Shown: positions 1-8,238 of the stretch, in pieces | Numbering within the stretch: position 1 is the first letter of the stretch | Layout: each line of letters begins with the position of its first letter | Source: Sporosarcina luteola | GTDB lineage: Bacteria; Bacillota; Bacilli; Bacillales_A; Planococcaceae | Reading direction: 5' to 3' | DNA: 64,000 nucleotides | Assembly: GCA_014204635.1 (NCBI GenBank) | Contig: JACHLS010000001.1 | Coordinates: 62,001-126,000, forward strand | The notes under the pieces: model-generated | The model's input: only the letters and a program-made list of their open reading frames with translations | Database searches by the model: none | Told to the model about the DNA's origin: nothing | Translations under genes and position numbers: made by a program

Positions 1-177
1 CTTCAACTGACCAATCTGCGGGAATCCATTCGGAGTGTTAATGAATTTGGAATTTCCGTAAAGGGGAAAGTTAAACAAATCCTCGTGCAGCATACGCTGT
101 CAGAGCGTCAAATCGAGGTGATGCTCGCAGGCGGCATGATTAACTGGGCAAAAGGAAAACAAGCGCAAATGCAATAA
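1..177 (+). CDS. C-terminal end of an unidentified protein (partial)
   Basis: Frame 1 is open from the window edge to a TAA at 175-177 and gives 58 residues. The end reads as a charged helical segment with SERQIEVMLAGG followed by a basic tail ending in QAQMQ. The upstream part lies outside the window and I do not recognise the family from this piece. A ribosome binding site for the next gene follows within about 10 bases, so the two are probably cotranscribed. Confidence 0.6.
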   Translation, partial: LQLTNLRESIRSVNEFGISVKGKVKQILVQHTLSERQIEVMLAGGMINWAKGKQAQMQ

Positions 178-196
178 AAACATAGGAGGAGATAAT

Positions 197-376
197 ATGA
201 TCGACCGCGAGGGTACTTGCAGAGCATGTGAAGGAACTGGAATGTTGGCAGATGACGAAGGCTGGCAATATGGCTGCAGTGTCTGCCACGGCAACGGATA
301 TTTGCAAAACACGATGAAAGCGCAGAATGAGGTGCGGATTTTGGATGTGGACCACAACAATCGATTGTTGGATTGA
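197..376 (+). CDS. 59-residue protein with DnaJ-type CxxCxGxG zinc motifs
   Basis: The ATG at 197 follows a strong AGGAGG (184-189). The protein has two Cys pairs, CRACEGTG near residue 8 and CSVCHGNG near residue 27. This is the pattern of half of a DnaJ zinc-binding domain, so a single zinc site is likely. Similar mini proteins such as YuiA-type are found in Bacillales, but their role is not established. It follows the partial upstream gene closely and ends just before a terminator, which suggests it is last in its operon. The CxxCxGxG spacing makes a chance ORF unlikely. Confidence 0.75.
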   Translation: MIDREGTCRACEGTGMLADDEGWQYGCSVCHGNGYLQNTMKAQNEVRILDVDHNNRLLD

Positions 377-383
377 TGGATGG

Positions 384-420
384 AAAAAGGCAGGTTCCTC
401 AATGGAAACCTGCCTTTTTT
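384..420. terminator. Bidirectional terminator between the zinc-motif gene and queT
   Basis: AAAAAGGCAGGTT pairs with AACCTGCCTTTTTT around a short loop. There are A residues on one side and T residues on the other, so it can serve both convergent genes. Confidence 0.85.
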
Positions 421-904
421 ATATGAGTTTATCTAGTCGTAATCGTTTATTCAATGTCGCCATAATTGGAATACCTACCGCCATGACAGCAAACTCGCCA
501 ACCGCGACGAATCCCCAAGTAATCCAAAACGGAAAACCAAGCGCGATTTTCAATTCCCATGCGATGAGGAACATGGTGAAGGTGAACACAAGGGTGTTGA
601 ACAACATCCGTTTGTATAATCCTCGGATGAATTTTGCCGAAAGAATGGTGATCGATAAGGCAATAACAGATTGGCCGACGCCGAACACTAAATCGATCGG
701 ACCTAATTCAGAAAAGAGCAGATTGGAGACAAATACCCCAAGCACAACTCCGATCATATACTTCTTATTAAATACGACGAGATGATTGAACATCTCCGAC
801 AAACGGAACTGGATGTTTGTGAAGCCGAATGGCGCAATCAAAAACGTCACAGCGACATACAACGCAGCGATAATCCCGCTCGTTGCCATTGTTTTGACTT
901 TCAT
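419..904 (-). CDS. queT: QueT family queuosine-precursor (preQ1) transporter
   Basis: A hydrophobic protein of about 161 residues with five or six membrane segments. It belongs to the QueT family, inferred to import preQ0/preQ1 or a related queuosine precursor as an ECF-type substrate-binding membrane component. Family-like stretches are GFTNIQFRLSEMF and GPIDLVFGVGQS. An in-frame ATG at 910 lies only 2 bases from the AAGGAG site, whereas the ATG at 904 has 8-base spacing, so 904 is the better start. A preQ1-I riboswitch overlaps the ribosome binding site, which strongly supports the ligand assignment. The gene converges on the zinc-motif gene through a shared terminator. Confidence 0.9.
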   Translation of the reverse strand: MKVKTMATSGIIAALYVAVTFLIAPFGFTNIQFRLSEMFNHLVVFNKKYMIGVVLGVFVSNLLFSELGPIDLVFGVGQSVIALSITILSAKFIRGLYKRMLFNTLVFTFTMFLIAWELKIALGFPFWITWGFVAVGEFAVMAVGIPIMATLNKRLRLDKLI

Positions 905-912
905 ATTCATTT

Positions 913-952
913 CTCCTTAGTTTTTTATCGTGGGATGGTTACGAACCACGTG
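913..952 (-). promoter_or_regulatory. preQ1-I riboswitch controlling queT translation
   Basis: Read on the minus strand, CGTGG (946-950) pairs with CCACG (929-933) and encloses a loop of the form GGTTC-GTAACCATCCCAC. The A-rich tail ATAAAAAACTAAGG (915-928) follows directly. This matches the known preQ1 class I layout: a short P1, a C-rich loop, and an A-rich tail that folds back into the P1 minor groove. The tail runs into AAGGAG (913-918), the ribosome binding site of queT, so ligand binding should hide the site and block translation. Confidence 0.9.
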
Positions 953-1121
953 TAACATTCGCTATGATACCAGTGTTTGCAAGGATTTGTAAATAGCAAT
1001 GTGTAAAGTATGTGTAATTTTAGATGGCTTCAAGAACCTTCCATGTTTCACCTTTCGATTAAGTGAGCATAACGAGGAATAGCTCTCATGTGCAACAGGT
1101 CCTTGTTTGCAAGAAAGGAAA

Positions 1122-1598
1122 TCAGAGCTCCAACACAGTTATTGGCTCATTGTTGCAGATTTCACCGTTTTCACGAAAACCAAAGCTTTCATATAGCTTT
1201 TTGGCGGCTAAGTTCTCGGCTCCATAGGAAATCCAGCAGTACCGTGCAGGCCCGGCAGGAAAAGTGCGTATAAATTCCAAGGCTTTTTTCATTGCTTCCC
1301 GACCGTAGCCTCGGTTCTGGTGGTGCTTGTCAATCATCAGTCGCAAGATGCAATAGCCGTCATCTGCAATTGATGGAATTTCGTATCCGGTGATTCCATA
1401 AGTGATCATCACGAAACCAACTGGCTGTTCGTCCGCATAAATGGCAAACGGAAAGGGATGGCCCCCATTGGTTGCCAAGACATAGCACGAAGCCATGCTT
1501 GACAGATTGGACGCAACGAAGCGGCGTTGCTCTTCCGATACTTCGAGGTTAAATATGGCACGGCGGTTTTCCAATGTAATTTTTCTGAGTGTAATCAT
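1122..1598 (-). CDS. GNAT acetyltransferase, polyamine N-acetyltransferase-like (BltD type)
   Basis: 158 residues with a GNAT fold. The N-terminal LRKITLENRRAIFNLEVSEEQ followed by FVASN resembles spermine/spermidine acetyltransferases of the BltD/SpeG type. The acetyl-CoA binding segment is HHQNRGYGREAM near residue 94, and the usual C-terminal AAKKLYESFGF is present. The start at 1598 has AAAGGAG 7 bases upstream. It is transcribed away from the tandem array and the EamA gene. The substrate is inferred from similarity and other small amines are possible. Confidence 0.8.
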   Translation of the reverse strand: MITLRKITLENRRAIFNLEVSEEQRRFVASNLSSMASCYVLATNGGHPFPFAIYADEQPVGFVMITYGITGYEIPSIADDGYCILRLMIDKHHQNRGYGREAMKKALEFIRTFPAGPARYCWISYGAENLAAKKLYESFGFRENGEICNNEPITVLEL

Positions 1599-1935
1599 GC
1601 AAATTCTCCTTTCATTGGCTATTGGTTACGTTGCTTTTAACCGTTTGATAGTACTAGTTATCTCAAAAGAGAGCCGGAATTATCGTAGTAACTATATCAT
1701 AGTTCATCTGGAATTATTCGGCTAATTTGATTTGATTCACAGATGTGCACCGTGTAGTGTAAAAACTCAGCTATTAGCACATAAAAAAAGAGAGAACTTA
1801 CTATTTTTATTGAAGTTTGGATGATTGTTACGAATGACGTTGCCAATTGGAGTGGCTAACTAGCTTCATTGGCACTTAGCTTGCTAAAATAATCTACCAT
1901 TAGTATGCACATGTTTGTTGTCTATCTAAATTATT
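1599..1935. other. AT-rich intergenic stretch upstream of the acetyltransferase
   Basis: I see no gene here. It separates the divergent acetyltransferase promoter from the tandem array. No clear hairpin or operator was recognised. Confidence 0.5.
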
Positions 1936-2373
1936 CTGGCGTTCAAATAGAGAATCTGGCGTTTGGGTGTAAGTACTGGCGTTCAAGTAGAGAATCTGGC
2001 GTTCGGATGTAAGTACTGGCGTTCATAGCAGCAATCTGGCGTTTAACTGGTTTTTCTGGCGTTCATAGCAGCAATCTGGCGTTTAACTGGTTTTTCTGGC
2101 GTTCATATCAGTAATCTGGCGTTCAACTAGTTTTTCTGGCGTTCAAAAAGAGAATCTGTTGTTCGGGTAAGTACTGGCGCTCATATCAGTAATCTGGCGT
2201 TCAAGTAGAGAATCTGGCGTTCGGATGTAAGTACTGGCGTTCATATCAGTAATCTGGCGTTCAACTAGTTTTTCTGGCGTTCAAGTAGAGTATCTGGCGT
2301 TCGGGTGCAAGTACTGGCGCTCAAGTAGAGTATCTGGCGTTCGGGTGTAAGTACTGGCGTTCAACTCCTAATC
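1936..2373. repeat. 20-bp tandem array with 40-bp higher-order pairing
   Basis: About 22 units begin with CTGGCGTTC (small variants CTGGCGTTT and CTGGCGCTC) followed by an 11-base variable part. Four variable parts recur: AAGTAGAGAAT (A), GGATGTAAGTA (B), ATATCAGTAAT or ATAGCAGCAAT (C), and AACTAGTTTTT (D). A and B usually alternate as a pair and so do C and D, giving the order AB AB CD CD CD AB C AB CD AB AB and a final partial unit. One unit (2156) is 18 bp and carries CTGTTGTTC. The 20-bp period is not a multiple of three, so the array is not coding. It lies between two divergent genes. Confidence 0.95.
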
Positions 2374-2453
2374 ATGCCTGTACAGGTTGGGATTGCCATT
2401 GGCGAAATGCGGGTATCCACTAGGTATCTACCTTAACTAAGGAGGGGTACGTT

Positions 2454-3353
2454 ATGTCGAAGAAGCTAGCCTATGTAGCAGTTCTAATCGGAGCCATTTT
2501 GTGGGGAACGACGGGGACGGCGCAAACATTTATGCCGAATACGATTGCTCCCCTGACCATTGCATCCACTCGCCTGGCGGTTGGAGGATTTACACTGTTG
2601 ATTGCTTTGTTACTGATGAAGAAGATCAGTGTCCGTGGATGGCCTTGGAAGTTGACGATCATTGCAGGCTTGGCAATGGCGCTTTTCCAATTTTGTTTCT
2701 TTTCCTCTGTCCGACTGACCGGTGTGGCCATTGGAACTGTGGTCGCCATCGGAAGTGCCCCTATTTTTTCAGGAATCTTAGAGTGGGTCCTGCTGAAAAA
2801 GAAACCGACAAAGAATTGGATTATCGCCACCGTCCTGTCTATTATCGGATGCGTCTTGCTGTTTTCCGATAAAGAGGGCATGGTCGTCAATCCACTTGGT
2901 GTTGCCCTGTCTCTTGGAGCCGGTCTCATGTTTGCGTTATATACGCTGTTTAATAAAAAAATGTTGAAACAAGTCGATGCAGTCCCGGCTGTTGCAATTA
3001 CATTTTCCATTAGTGCCGCCGTATTGCTGCCATTCCTTTTTACCTCCAGCAAGGAGGGGATCCTAACGGTTCCGGGCATCCTCGGTACGCTTTACCTCGG
3101 ACTTGCCGCTACCTCTATTGCTTATATTATTTTCTCGTTTGGATTACAACGAATTTCCTCTTCTTCGGCCGTCACCTTGTCTTTGGCCGAGCCCCTCACA
3201 GCAGCTGTTCTTAGTTTTTTTGTCGTCGGAGAAAGGCTTGCATTTGTTTCTTGGATTGGCGTTGCCTTGTTGCTCGGGGGAATTGTGGTATTGACATTTG
3301 GGGGAAGTAAAGAAGAAAAAGAGATGGAGATGAAAGCGGAAATAGGGATGTAA
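2454..3353 (+). CDS. EamA/DMT family transporter, paralogue 1
   Basis: 299 residues with about ten hydrophobic helices in two EamA repeats (roughly 5-135 and 150-285). The first helix carries GAILWGTTGTAQTFMP and the second repeat has SSSSAVTLSLAEPLTAAVL, typical of drug/metabolite exporters of the RhaT/EamA group. The start has AAGGAGGGG about 8 bases upstream. The cytoplasmic tail is Lys/Glu rich. It is very similar to the gene at 4026-4913, so the pair looks like a tandem duplication around the SRPBCC gene. The substrate is unknown; amino acids or related metabolites are usual for the family. Confidence 0.9.
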   Translation: MSKKLAYVAVLIGAILWGTTGTAQTFMPNTIAPLTIASTRLAVGGFTLLIALLLMKKISVRGWPWKLTIIAGLAMALFQFCFFSSVRLTGVAIGTVVAIGSAPIFSGILEWVLLKKKPTKNWIIATVLSIIGCVLLFSDKEGMVVNPLGVALSLGAGLMFALYTLFNKKMLKQVDAVPAVAITFSISAAVLLPFLFTSSKEGILTVPGILGTLYLGLAATSIAYIIFSFGLQRISSSSAVTLSLAEPLTAAVLSFFVVGERLAFVSWIGVALLLGGIVVLTFGGSKEEKEMEMKAEIGM

Positions 3354-3362
3354 CTTGAAGTC

Positions 3363-3387
3363 AGGCTGCCAATGGGTGGCCTTTTTT
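3363..3387 (+). terminator. Terminator after EamA paralogue 1
   Basis: AGGCTGCC and GGTGGCCT pair over eight positions (including G-T pairs) around AATG, followed by six T residues. Confidence 0.8.
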
Positions 3388-3528
3388 GGTTTGTTGTTTG
3401 CGATCCCACAAAGAATTTTAAATTCATTTACGGATTCATTTATGGTTTGCGGATTTGCATGGGCAGGATAGAATAAGAAAGTATGAATTGGGATAGATAA
3501 CATCAGGACATATTTGGGAAGGAGACGC

Positions 3529-3942
3529 ATGATGATGAATGATATTCGTAAAGAGGTTGTAATTGAAGCGCCAATGGAGAAGGTATGGAAGTTTGTTGGA
3601 ACAGCAGAGGGGCTGGCTGCTTGGTTCATGCCAAATGATATGAAGCCGGTTGAGGGCGAGTCGTTTGAACTGCAGGCAGGACCGTGGGGCACGTCAGTTT
3701 GCCGGGTGACACGTGTGCAGGAGCCATATTCGTTAGCCTTTGACTGGGGAAAGGATTGGGATCTTTCATTTGATTTGGAGGAGCGAGGAGGGCAAACCCA
3801 CTTGACTTTCATTCACGGCGGCTGGCAGGAAGGCATGGAGACGGAGTTTGGCGAGCCGCATGATGTGGTGCAACCAAGAATGGATGGAGGTTGGACGGGG
3901 CTTGTCCAAAAGTTGAAGCAAGTGGCGGAAGTAGAGAAATAA
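3529..3942 (+). CDS. SRPBCC/AHSA1-like ligand-binding domain protein
   Basis: About 137 residues of the START/Bet v1-like SRPBCC superfamily (Activator of Hsp90 ATPase homologue 1-like). The opening IRKEVVIEAPMEKVWKFV and the segments AAWFMPNDMKPVEGESF and LTFIHGGW are characteristic. Three consecutive ATG codons at 3529-3537 follow AAGGAG at 3518-3523; the first or second fits best. Such proteins bind small hydrophobic molecules and most have no known role. It sits alone between the two EamA paralogues. Confidence 0.8.
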   Translation: MMMNDIRKEVVIEAPMEKVWKFVGTAEGLAAWFMPNDMKPVEGESFELQAGPWGTSVCRVTRVQEPYSLAFDWGKDWDLSFDLEERGGQTHLTFIHGGWQEGMETEFGEPHDVVQPRMDGGWTGLVQKLKQVAEVEK

Positions 3943-4025
3943 TTTTTCTGTTGTAACTATTCCGTCATGTGTTCTATGCCAATGCCTTCCCTCGTGATAT
4001 ATTCAATAGAGAGGGAGGGTTCGGG

Positions 4026-4913
4026 ATGTCACAACGATTCGCGTTTTTCATCGTCTTGCTCGGAGCCATGTTATGGGGCACGACCGGAACTGCGCAGACT
4101 TTTATGCCGCAGACAGTCCATCCTTTGGCGGTGGGCGCTTCTCGTCTTGCAGTCGGCGGTTTTTCATTGCTCATTTTCATGGTAATCATGAGAAAAATTA
4201 ATTTACGTACATGGCCATGGAAAGCGACATTGCTCGCTGCGTTGGCCATGGCTATTTTCCAATATTGCTTTTTCACGTCCATCCGTTTGACAGGCATTGC
4301 CATTGGAACGGTTGTCGCAATTGGAAGTGCCCCGATGTTTTCCGGAATTGTCGAATGGCTCTTCTTGAAGCGGCGGCCGACGAAGGTTTGGCTGATGGCA
4401 ACATCCTTGGCGATTGTCGGCTGCATTCTTTTATTTTCAAATAAAGAAGGGATGATCGTCAATCCGATCGGTGTTACGCTCTCCCTATGCGCCGGATTGC
4501 TTTTTGCTTTTTACACCTTATTTAATAAAAACGTGTTAGAGCAGGAGGACGCTATTCCCTCTGTAGCTGTTATTTTCTCGGTGAGCGCCGTTATGCTTAT
4601 GCCGTTTTTATTCCTTTTTGAAACAGAAGGGCTGCTTTCGGCACGAGGCGTTTCGACTGTCCTCTATCTGGGGCTGGCGACAACGAGTATCGCATATATT
4701 TTATTCTCCGCTGGATTGCGGCACATCCCTTCATCGTCTGCCGTCACGCTTTCTTTAGGGGAACCGCTGACAGCCGCTATATTAAGCGTGCTGGTCGTCG
4801 GCGAACGTCTGGATGTCATTTCTTGGGGCGGCGTTGTATTGTTGGTCGGGGGTATTCTCGTATTGACCGTTAGTGGCAGAAGAAAAGAGAAGGTTACAGG
4901 AAGTATGACATAA
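4026..4913 (+). CDS. EamA/DMT family transporter, paralogue 2
   Basis: 295 residues with the same two-repeat, ten-helix arrangement as the gene at 2454. GAMLWGTTGTAQTFMPQT at the N-terminus and SSSAVTLSLGEPLTAAIL in the second repeat match it almost word for word. An upstream in-frame start at 3969 is possible, but the ATG at 4026 has GAGGGAGGG just upstream and aligns with the paralogue. A short basic tail closes the protein. Divergence is spread along the sequence, so the duplication is not recent. Whether the two pumps share a substrate cannot be told. Confidence 0.9.
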   Translation: MSQRFAFFIVLLGAMLWGTTGTAQTFMPQTVHPLAVGASRLAVGGFSLLIFMVIMRKINLRTWPWKATLLAALAMAIFQYCFFTSIRLTGIAIGTVVAIGSAPMFSGIVEWLFLKRRPTKVWLMATSLAIVGCILLFSNKEGMIVNPIGVTLSLCAGLLFAFYTLFNKNVLEQEDAIPSVAVIFSVSAVMLMPFLFLFETEGLLSARGVSTVLYLGLATTSIAYILFSAGLRHIPSSSAVTLSLGEPLTAAILSVLVVGERLDVISWGGVVLLVGGILVLTVSGRRKEKVTGSMT

Positions 4914-4921
4914 AAAAAAGA

Positions 4922-4950
4922 GGCGCAGCTGCGAGAAGCTGCGCCATTTT
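4922..4950. terminator. Bidirectional terminator between EamA 2 and the CPBP gene
   Basis: GGCGCAGCT pairs perfectly with AGCTGCGCC around GCGAGA, with A residues before and T residues after. It also touches the stop codon of the convergent CPBP gene. Confidence 0.85.
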
Positions 4951-5836
4951 ATCGTTTCCACCGTACATAGTGGCGTGTGGCGAGAAAGCCGAGGATAATT
5001 AACAGCGTCGCAAGTAAGCCGCCTTCCAGCCCGAATGCACCTCCGGTCAACCAGTCGTTTCCGTCATCCACAGATACATTGTAGAGACCGTGCGGGGTTG
5101 TACCGCTCACTGCAAATCCAAAGACATTCCCTTGAAAATAGTTCCAAGTCATATGATAGCCGATCGGAAGCCACAGACTTTTCGTCGCGTCGAACATGTA
5201 GGCGAAAAGGAGGCCGACCAACAGAATATTCAGGAGTCCAAGCAGACTGACATTCGGGTTCATTCCGTGTGCAATACTGAAGAGTACTGCCGAACCGACG
5301 TAGATTGCCCACTTGGGATGATTTCGGCTGGCCATCGTCGACATGACATAGCCGCGGAAAAACATCTCTTCTGACAAGCCAACTAAGATAAAGAGAAGGA
5401 AAAAGGTAATCGTATAGGTAGAAAATTCCGGGCTTCCGAACGAGTTCAACAAGGTGACGTTTCCGGCAAACAGTAAGATGAAGAAAATAATGCTGATGGA
5501 AACGGCTCCAAGGAAAAGGCCATATAGAAAATCAAAGATGGAAGACTGGAACCCCAGTGTTCGTAATGTACCTTTATTAATAAAGCGCCAAAAAACATAC
5601 GTGATCAGAATACTTCCAAGAATGCCGCCACCTTGCATTAATAGGGAAAACCATGGATGCTGGTCGAGAGTTTCCAGTACATTCACTTGAGGTGTCCCCA
5701 CGAGTTGAGGCGTTTCGGTGAATAGCAGTAAAAATAGTCCTGGTAAGGCAAAAAGCTGTTGCGCGACTACCATGGCAACAAATGCTGGTACAATAAACCA
5801 ACCCGCACGTACTTGCCCATTTTTGTTCTTAAACAA
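4949..5836 (-). CDS. CPBP family intramembrane metalloprotease 1
   Basis: 295 residues, polytopic. The Abi/CPBP motifs are complete: EEMFFRG (E156, E157, R161), FSIAHGMNP (H190) and HMTWNYF (H228, N232), the residues thought to hold the catalytic metal in this Rce1-related family. The start is a TTG at 5836 with AGGAGG about 6 bases upstream. It overlaps the end of the frameshifted membrane gene upstream, which suggests translational coupling. CPBP proteins in Firmicutes often act in bacteriocin maturation or immunity, or signal proteolysis; the target here is unknown. Confidence 0.9.
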   Translation of the reverse strand: MFKNKNGQVRAGWFIVPAFVAMVVAQQLFALPGLFLLLFTETPQLVGTPQVNVLETLDQHPWFSLLMQGGGILGSILITYVFWRFINKGTLRTLGFQSSIFDFLYGLFLGAVSISIIFFILLFAGNVTLLNSFGSPEFSTYTITFFLLFILVGLSEEMFFRGYVMSTMASRNHPKWAIYVGSAVLFSIAHGMNPNVSLLGLLNILLVGLLFAYMFDATKSLWLPIGYHMTWNYFQGNVFGFAVSGTTPHGLYNVSVDDGNDWLTGGAFGLEGGLLATLLIILGFLATRHYVRWKR

Positions 5837-6296
5837 ATTCTTCCTCCTTTATCCGGTGATTTCGAATGCCGGTATTGGCTTCCAGAGCGCGTATTTGTAA
5901 GAAGAGAAAGCCGATATTCATGATCAGAAGCGCAATACTGGTTGCTTGAATTCGCCCTTCCCAGCGTATTCACGTGTTGCTTCATTTACCTGCAAGTTCA
6001 TCTTACGCAATGCATAATAGCGAAATGACTGGACATCGGTTGAAACCCCATGTTGAGGGACTGAACTCCCTATCCATATATCCGTCAATCCCGATCATGC
6101 GTACATAATTAACTTTAGACTGGTCACCTTGATTGGTTAAATAATAAAAAATATAATCATGGAAATCGTTAGTGATCTCTACGTAATGATCGAGGAAAAT
6201 GGGTTCCGCTAGTCTCTTGGAATCTGCATAAAGATAGTTTGCAATCCAGCCTATCTCGACGATGCCAATCAATATCCAAAAGACAAGCTCTTTCAC
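5829..6296 (-). pseudogene. Membrane protein gene disrupted by two compensating frameshifts
   Basis: A GTG at 6296 has AAGGGG about 8 bases upstream and opens KELVFWILIGIVEIGWIANYL, a clear N-terminal membrane helix, then a soluble part ending near VRMIGIDGY. Near position 6070 coding sense moves to the +1 frame (TDVQSFRYYALRKMNLQ then EATREYAGKGEF), and near 5950 it returns to the first frame for ATSIALLIMNIGFLF, a second helix, ending at the TAA at 5829. Without the shifts it would be about 155 residues with two helices. The end overlaps the TTG start of the CPBP gene, so both were probably one operon. I do not recognise the family. Sequencing error in both places is an alternative. Confidence 0.6.
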
Positions 6297-6378
6297 CCGA
6301 TTTTCCCCTTTCAAACATTTCCTTATAATGGATTGTCTCAAAGAATGATGGGAATTGCATGTCTTCTTTTGTTGCCAA

Positions 6379-8016
6379 TCAAAGAGCATTTTGCCGGAGT
6401 CTCTCCACTTCTTCGTGAATCCGTTCGATAGGGATTCGCTCAAAAAGTGGTGAGATAGCTCCCAACTTCTCGATTTTCGGATTGATTTCTTGCCAAGCGA
6501 GTGAAGGAAGTCCTAGCATTTGTTTCACTTCCTCACTGGAGAATGGTAAGAAAGGGGAGAGTAACTGAGCTAGGTTCGCGATCATGTAAACACAAGTGGC
6601 CATAGTGCGATCGCATGCTTCGGAATCTTCCTTCACTTGTTTCCAAGGCTGTTCGTCATCAAAGTATTTATTCGCATGACGGACGAAATGGAAGATCGTC
6701 TCCAGTGCCTCTTTGCTATCCCCTCTTTCAATAAGTGATCTTACGGCAGGATAGAGGGCGGATATGGCTTGTTGGATCGAAGGATTGATTTCTTCGATGG
6801 GAACGATGCTGTCATACGATTTTTCGATAAACTTCAAGGTCCGATTCACAAAATTTCCATACGCACCAAGCAACTCAGAGTTATGGCTGTAGATGAATTC
6901 TCGCCAAGAAAAATCGGCATCCCTGTTTTCCGGCGCATTGGCGGTCAGGAAGTAACGAAGCGAGTCTGGGTGGTACCGCTCGAGCACATCGGGAACCCAA
7001 ACGGCCCAGTTCCGGCTTGTCGACAATTTCTGTTTCTCTAGAGTTAAATATTCGTTAGAGATGATATGAGTCGGCATTGCGTCTGCTTTTCCGATTCCGG
7101 CTAAAATGGCAGGCCAGATAATCGTATGGAAGGGGATATTGTCCTTGCCATGTACATAGTAGGAAACCGTCTGGCTGTTCCAGAAGTCGTCGTCAGACAA
7201 GCCGTTTCGCTCCGCCCACTCACGGCTCGCCGACAGGTAGCCGGTGACCGCCTCAATCCAAACATAGACTTTCTTATCCTCATAGCCATCTACCGGTATA
7301 CTAACCCCATTTGGTAAATCTCTTGAGGCAGCACGATCATGGAGGCCTTCTTGTAAATACCGTTCGGACTGGTGAATCGCGTTCTCACGCCATCTGCCTG
7401 CCGCTTTTGCTTCCGCGACATAGGATGCAAGAAGTTCTTGAAAATCACTTAATTTGAAATAAAAATGCTCCGTCTTGCGTGCGATGGGTTCATTGCCGCA
7501 AAGCTTGCACGTCGGGTTAATCAAATCAAGCGGGTCTAAAATCGCTCCGCACACATCACATTGATCGCCCCGCGCACGGCTGCCGCAATTTGGACAAGTG
7601 CCTTCCACGAAACGATCCGGGAGAAAACGCTTATCCGTCTCACAATATGCTTGCTCCACTTCTTTTTTGAATAAATAGCCGTTGTTCAGCAACGTTAGAA
7701 ATACATCTTGGACGACTCGATGGTGAAATGCCCCATCTGTCCTGGTGTAGAGATCATAGGAGAAGCCGAGCTTTGCAAAGCAATCGACAAACTCTGCATG
7801 ATACTGGTCTGCAATTTCCTGCACAGTAACCCCTTCCGCATTCGCTCGAATCGAGATGGGTGTACCATTGCAGTCGCTGCCCGACACATATAAAACCTTA
7901 TCCCCCTTCAAACGGTAATATCTCGCCAAAACATCCCCCGGCAAAAGTGCTGCAATATGTCCAAGATGCAATGACCCATTCGCATATGGCCAAGCTCCTC
8001 CGATTAATATATTCAT
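6379..8016 (-). CDS. metG: Methionyl-tRNA synthetase, short form without C-terminal tRNA-binding domain
   Basis: 545 residues, charges tRNA-Met with methionine in the cytoplasm. HLGH (class I HIGH motif) is near residue 17 and KLSTSRN (KMSKS-type) near residue 333. The connecting peptide has zinc knuckles CPNCG, CDVC and CKLCG between residues 140 and 175. It ends after the anticodon-binding helical domain and lacks the EMAP/Trbp111-like extension of the usual Bacillus enzyme (about 650 residues). This suggests the second, zinc-knuckle-rich MetRS type found in some Bacillales. AAGGAGG lies just before the ATG. Control is by the T-box leader upstream. Confidence 0.93.
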   Translation of the reverse strand: MNILIGGAWPYANGSLHLGHIAALLPGDVLARYYRLKGDKVLYVSGSDCNGTPISIRANAEGVTVQEIADQYHAEFVDCFAKLGFSYDLYTRTDGAFHHRVVQDVFLTLLNNGYLFKKEVEQAYCETDKRFLPDRFVEGTCPNCGSRARGDQCDVCGAILDPLDLINPTCKLCGNEPIARKTEHFYFKLSDFQELLASYVAEAKAAGRWRENAIHQSERYLQEGLHDRAASRDLPNGVSIPVDGYEDKKVYVWIEAVTGYLSASREWAERNGLSDDDFWNSQTVSYYVHGKDNIPFHTIIWPAILAGIGKADAMPTHIISNEYLTLEKQKLSTSRNWAVWVPDVLERYHPDSLRYFLTANAPENRDADFSWREFIYSHNSELLGAYGNFVNRTLKFIEKSYDSIVPIEEINPSIQQAISALYPAVRSLIERGDSKEALETIFHFVRHANKYFDDEQPWKQVKEDSEACDRTMATCVYMIANLAQLLSPFLPFSSEEVKQMLGLPSLAWQEINPKIEKLGAISPLFERIPIERIHEEVERLRQNAL

Positions 8017-8054
8017 CTGTTGTCCTCCTTAAAAAAGTTGATTCGTTTCCAGGT

Positions 8055-8168
8055 GTGATAAACCTGATTTAGTCGGTGATAAACGATTAGTTGATCTAAG
8101 ACAATCAGCCTTCCCAAGCAACAGCAGGTATGATCCCCACTCAGACTTGTAGTCAAACGGTGATAAAC
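8055..8168. repeat. Three GTGATAAAC repeats in the metG leader
   Basis: GTGATAAAC (GTTTATCAC on the coding strand) occurs at 8055-8063, 8076-8084 and 8160-8168. On the coding strand each sits in or next to a small hairpin, such as GGTG-GTTTAT-CACC and CAGGT...ACCTG. They lie between the T-box terminator and the metG start. No function is known to me. Confidence 0.6.
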
Positions 8169-8175
8169 CACCTGG

Positions 8176-8190
8176 CCTGGTACCACTCTA
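8176..8190 (-). promoter_or_regulatory. Possible second, degenerate T-box sequence
   Basis: On the minus strand this reads AGAGTGGTACCAGG, close to the T-box core AGGGTGGTACCGCG. It is downstream of the complete T-box and terminator. No second stem I is evident, so this may be a remnant of a duplicated antiterminator. Confidence 0.35.
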
Positions 8191-8238
8191 TCCATTCAGG
8201 CATGCAAAACGTAATCTTCATCCCTCATTCCAACCAAA

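Noticed and set aside
1936-2373. Possible CRISPR array
   Set aside because: The conserved part is 9-10 bases, the variable part only 11 bases and drawn from four recurring sequences, and no cas genes are present. This is a tandem repeat.
2471-3079. Long antisense frames over the EamA genes and similar ones elsewhere
   Set aside because: They mirror strongly coding sense genes with clear family motifs and have no ribosome binding sites.
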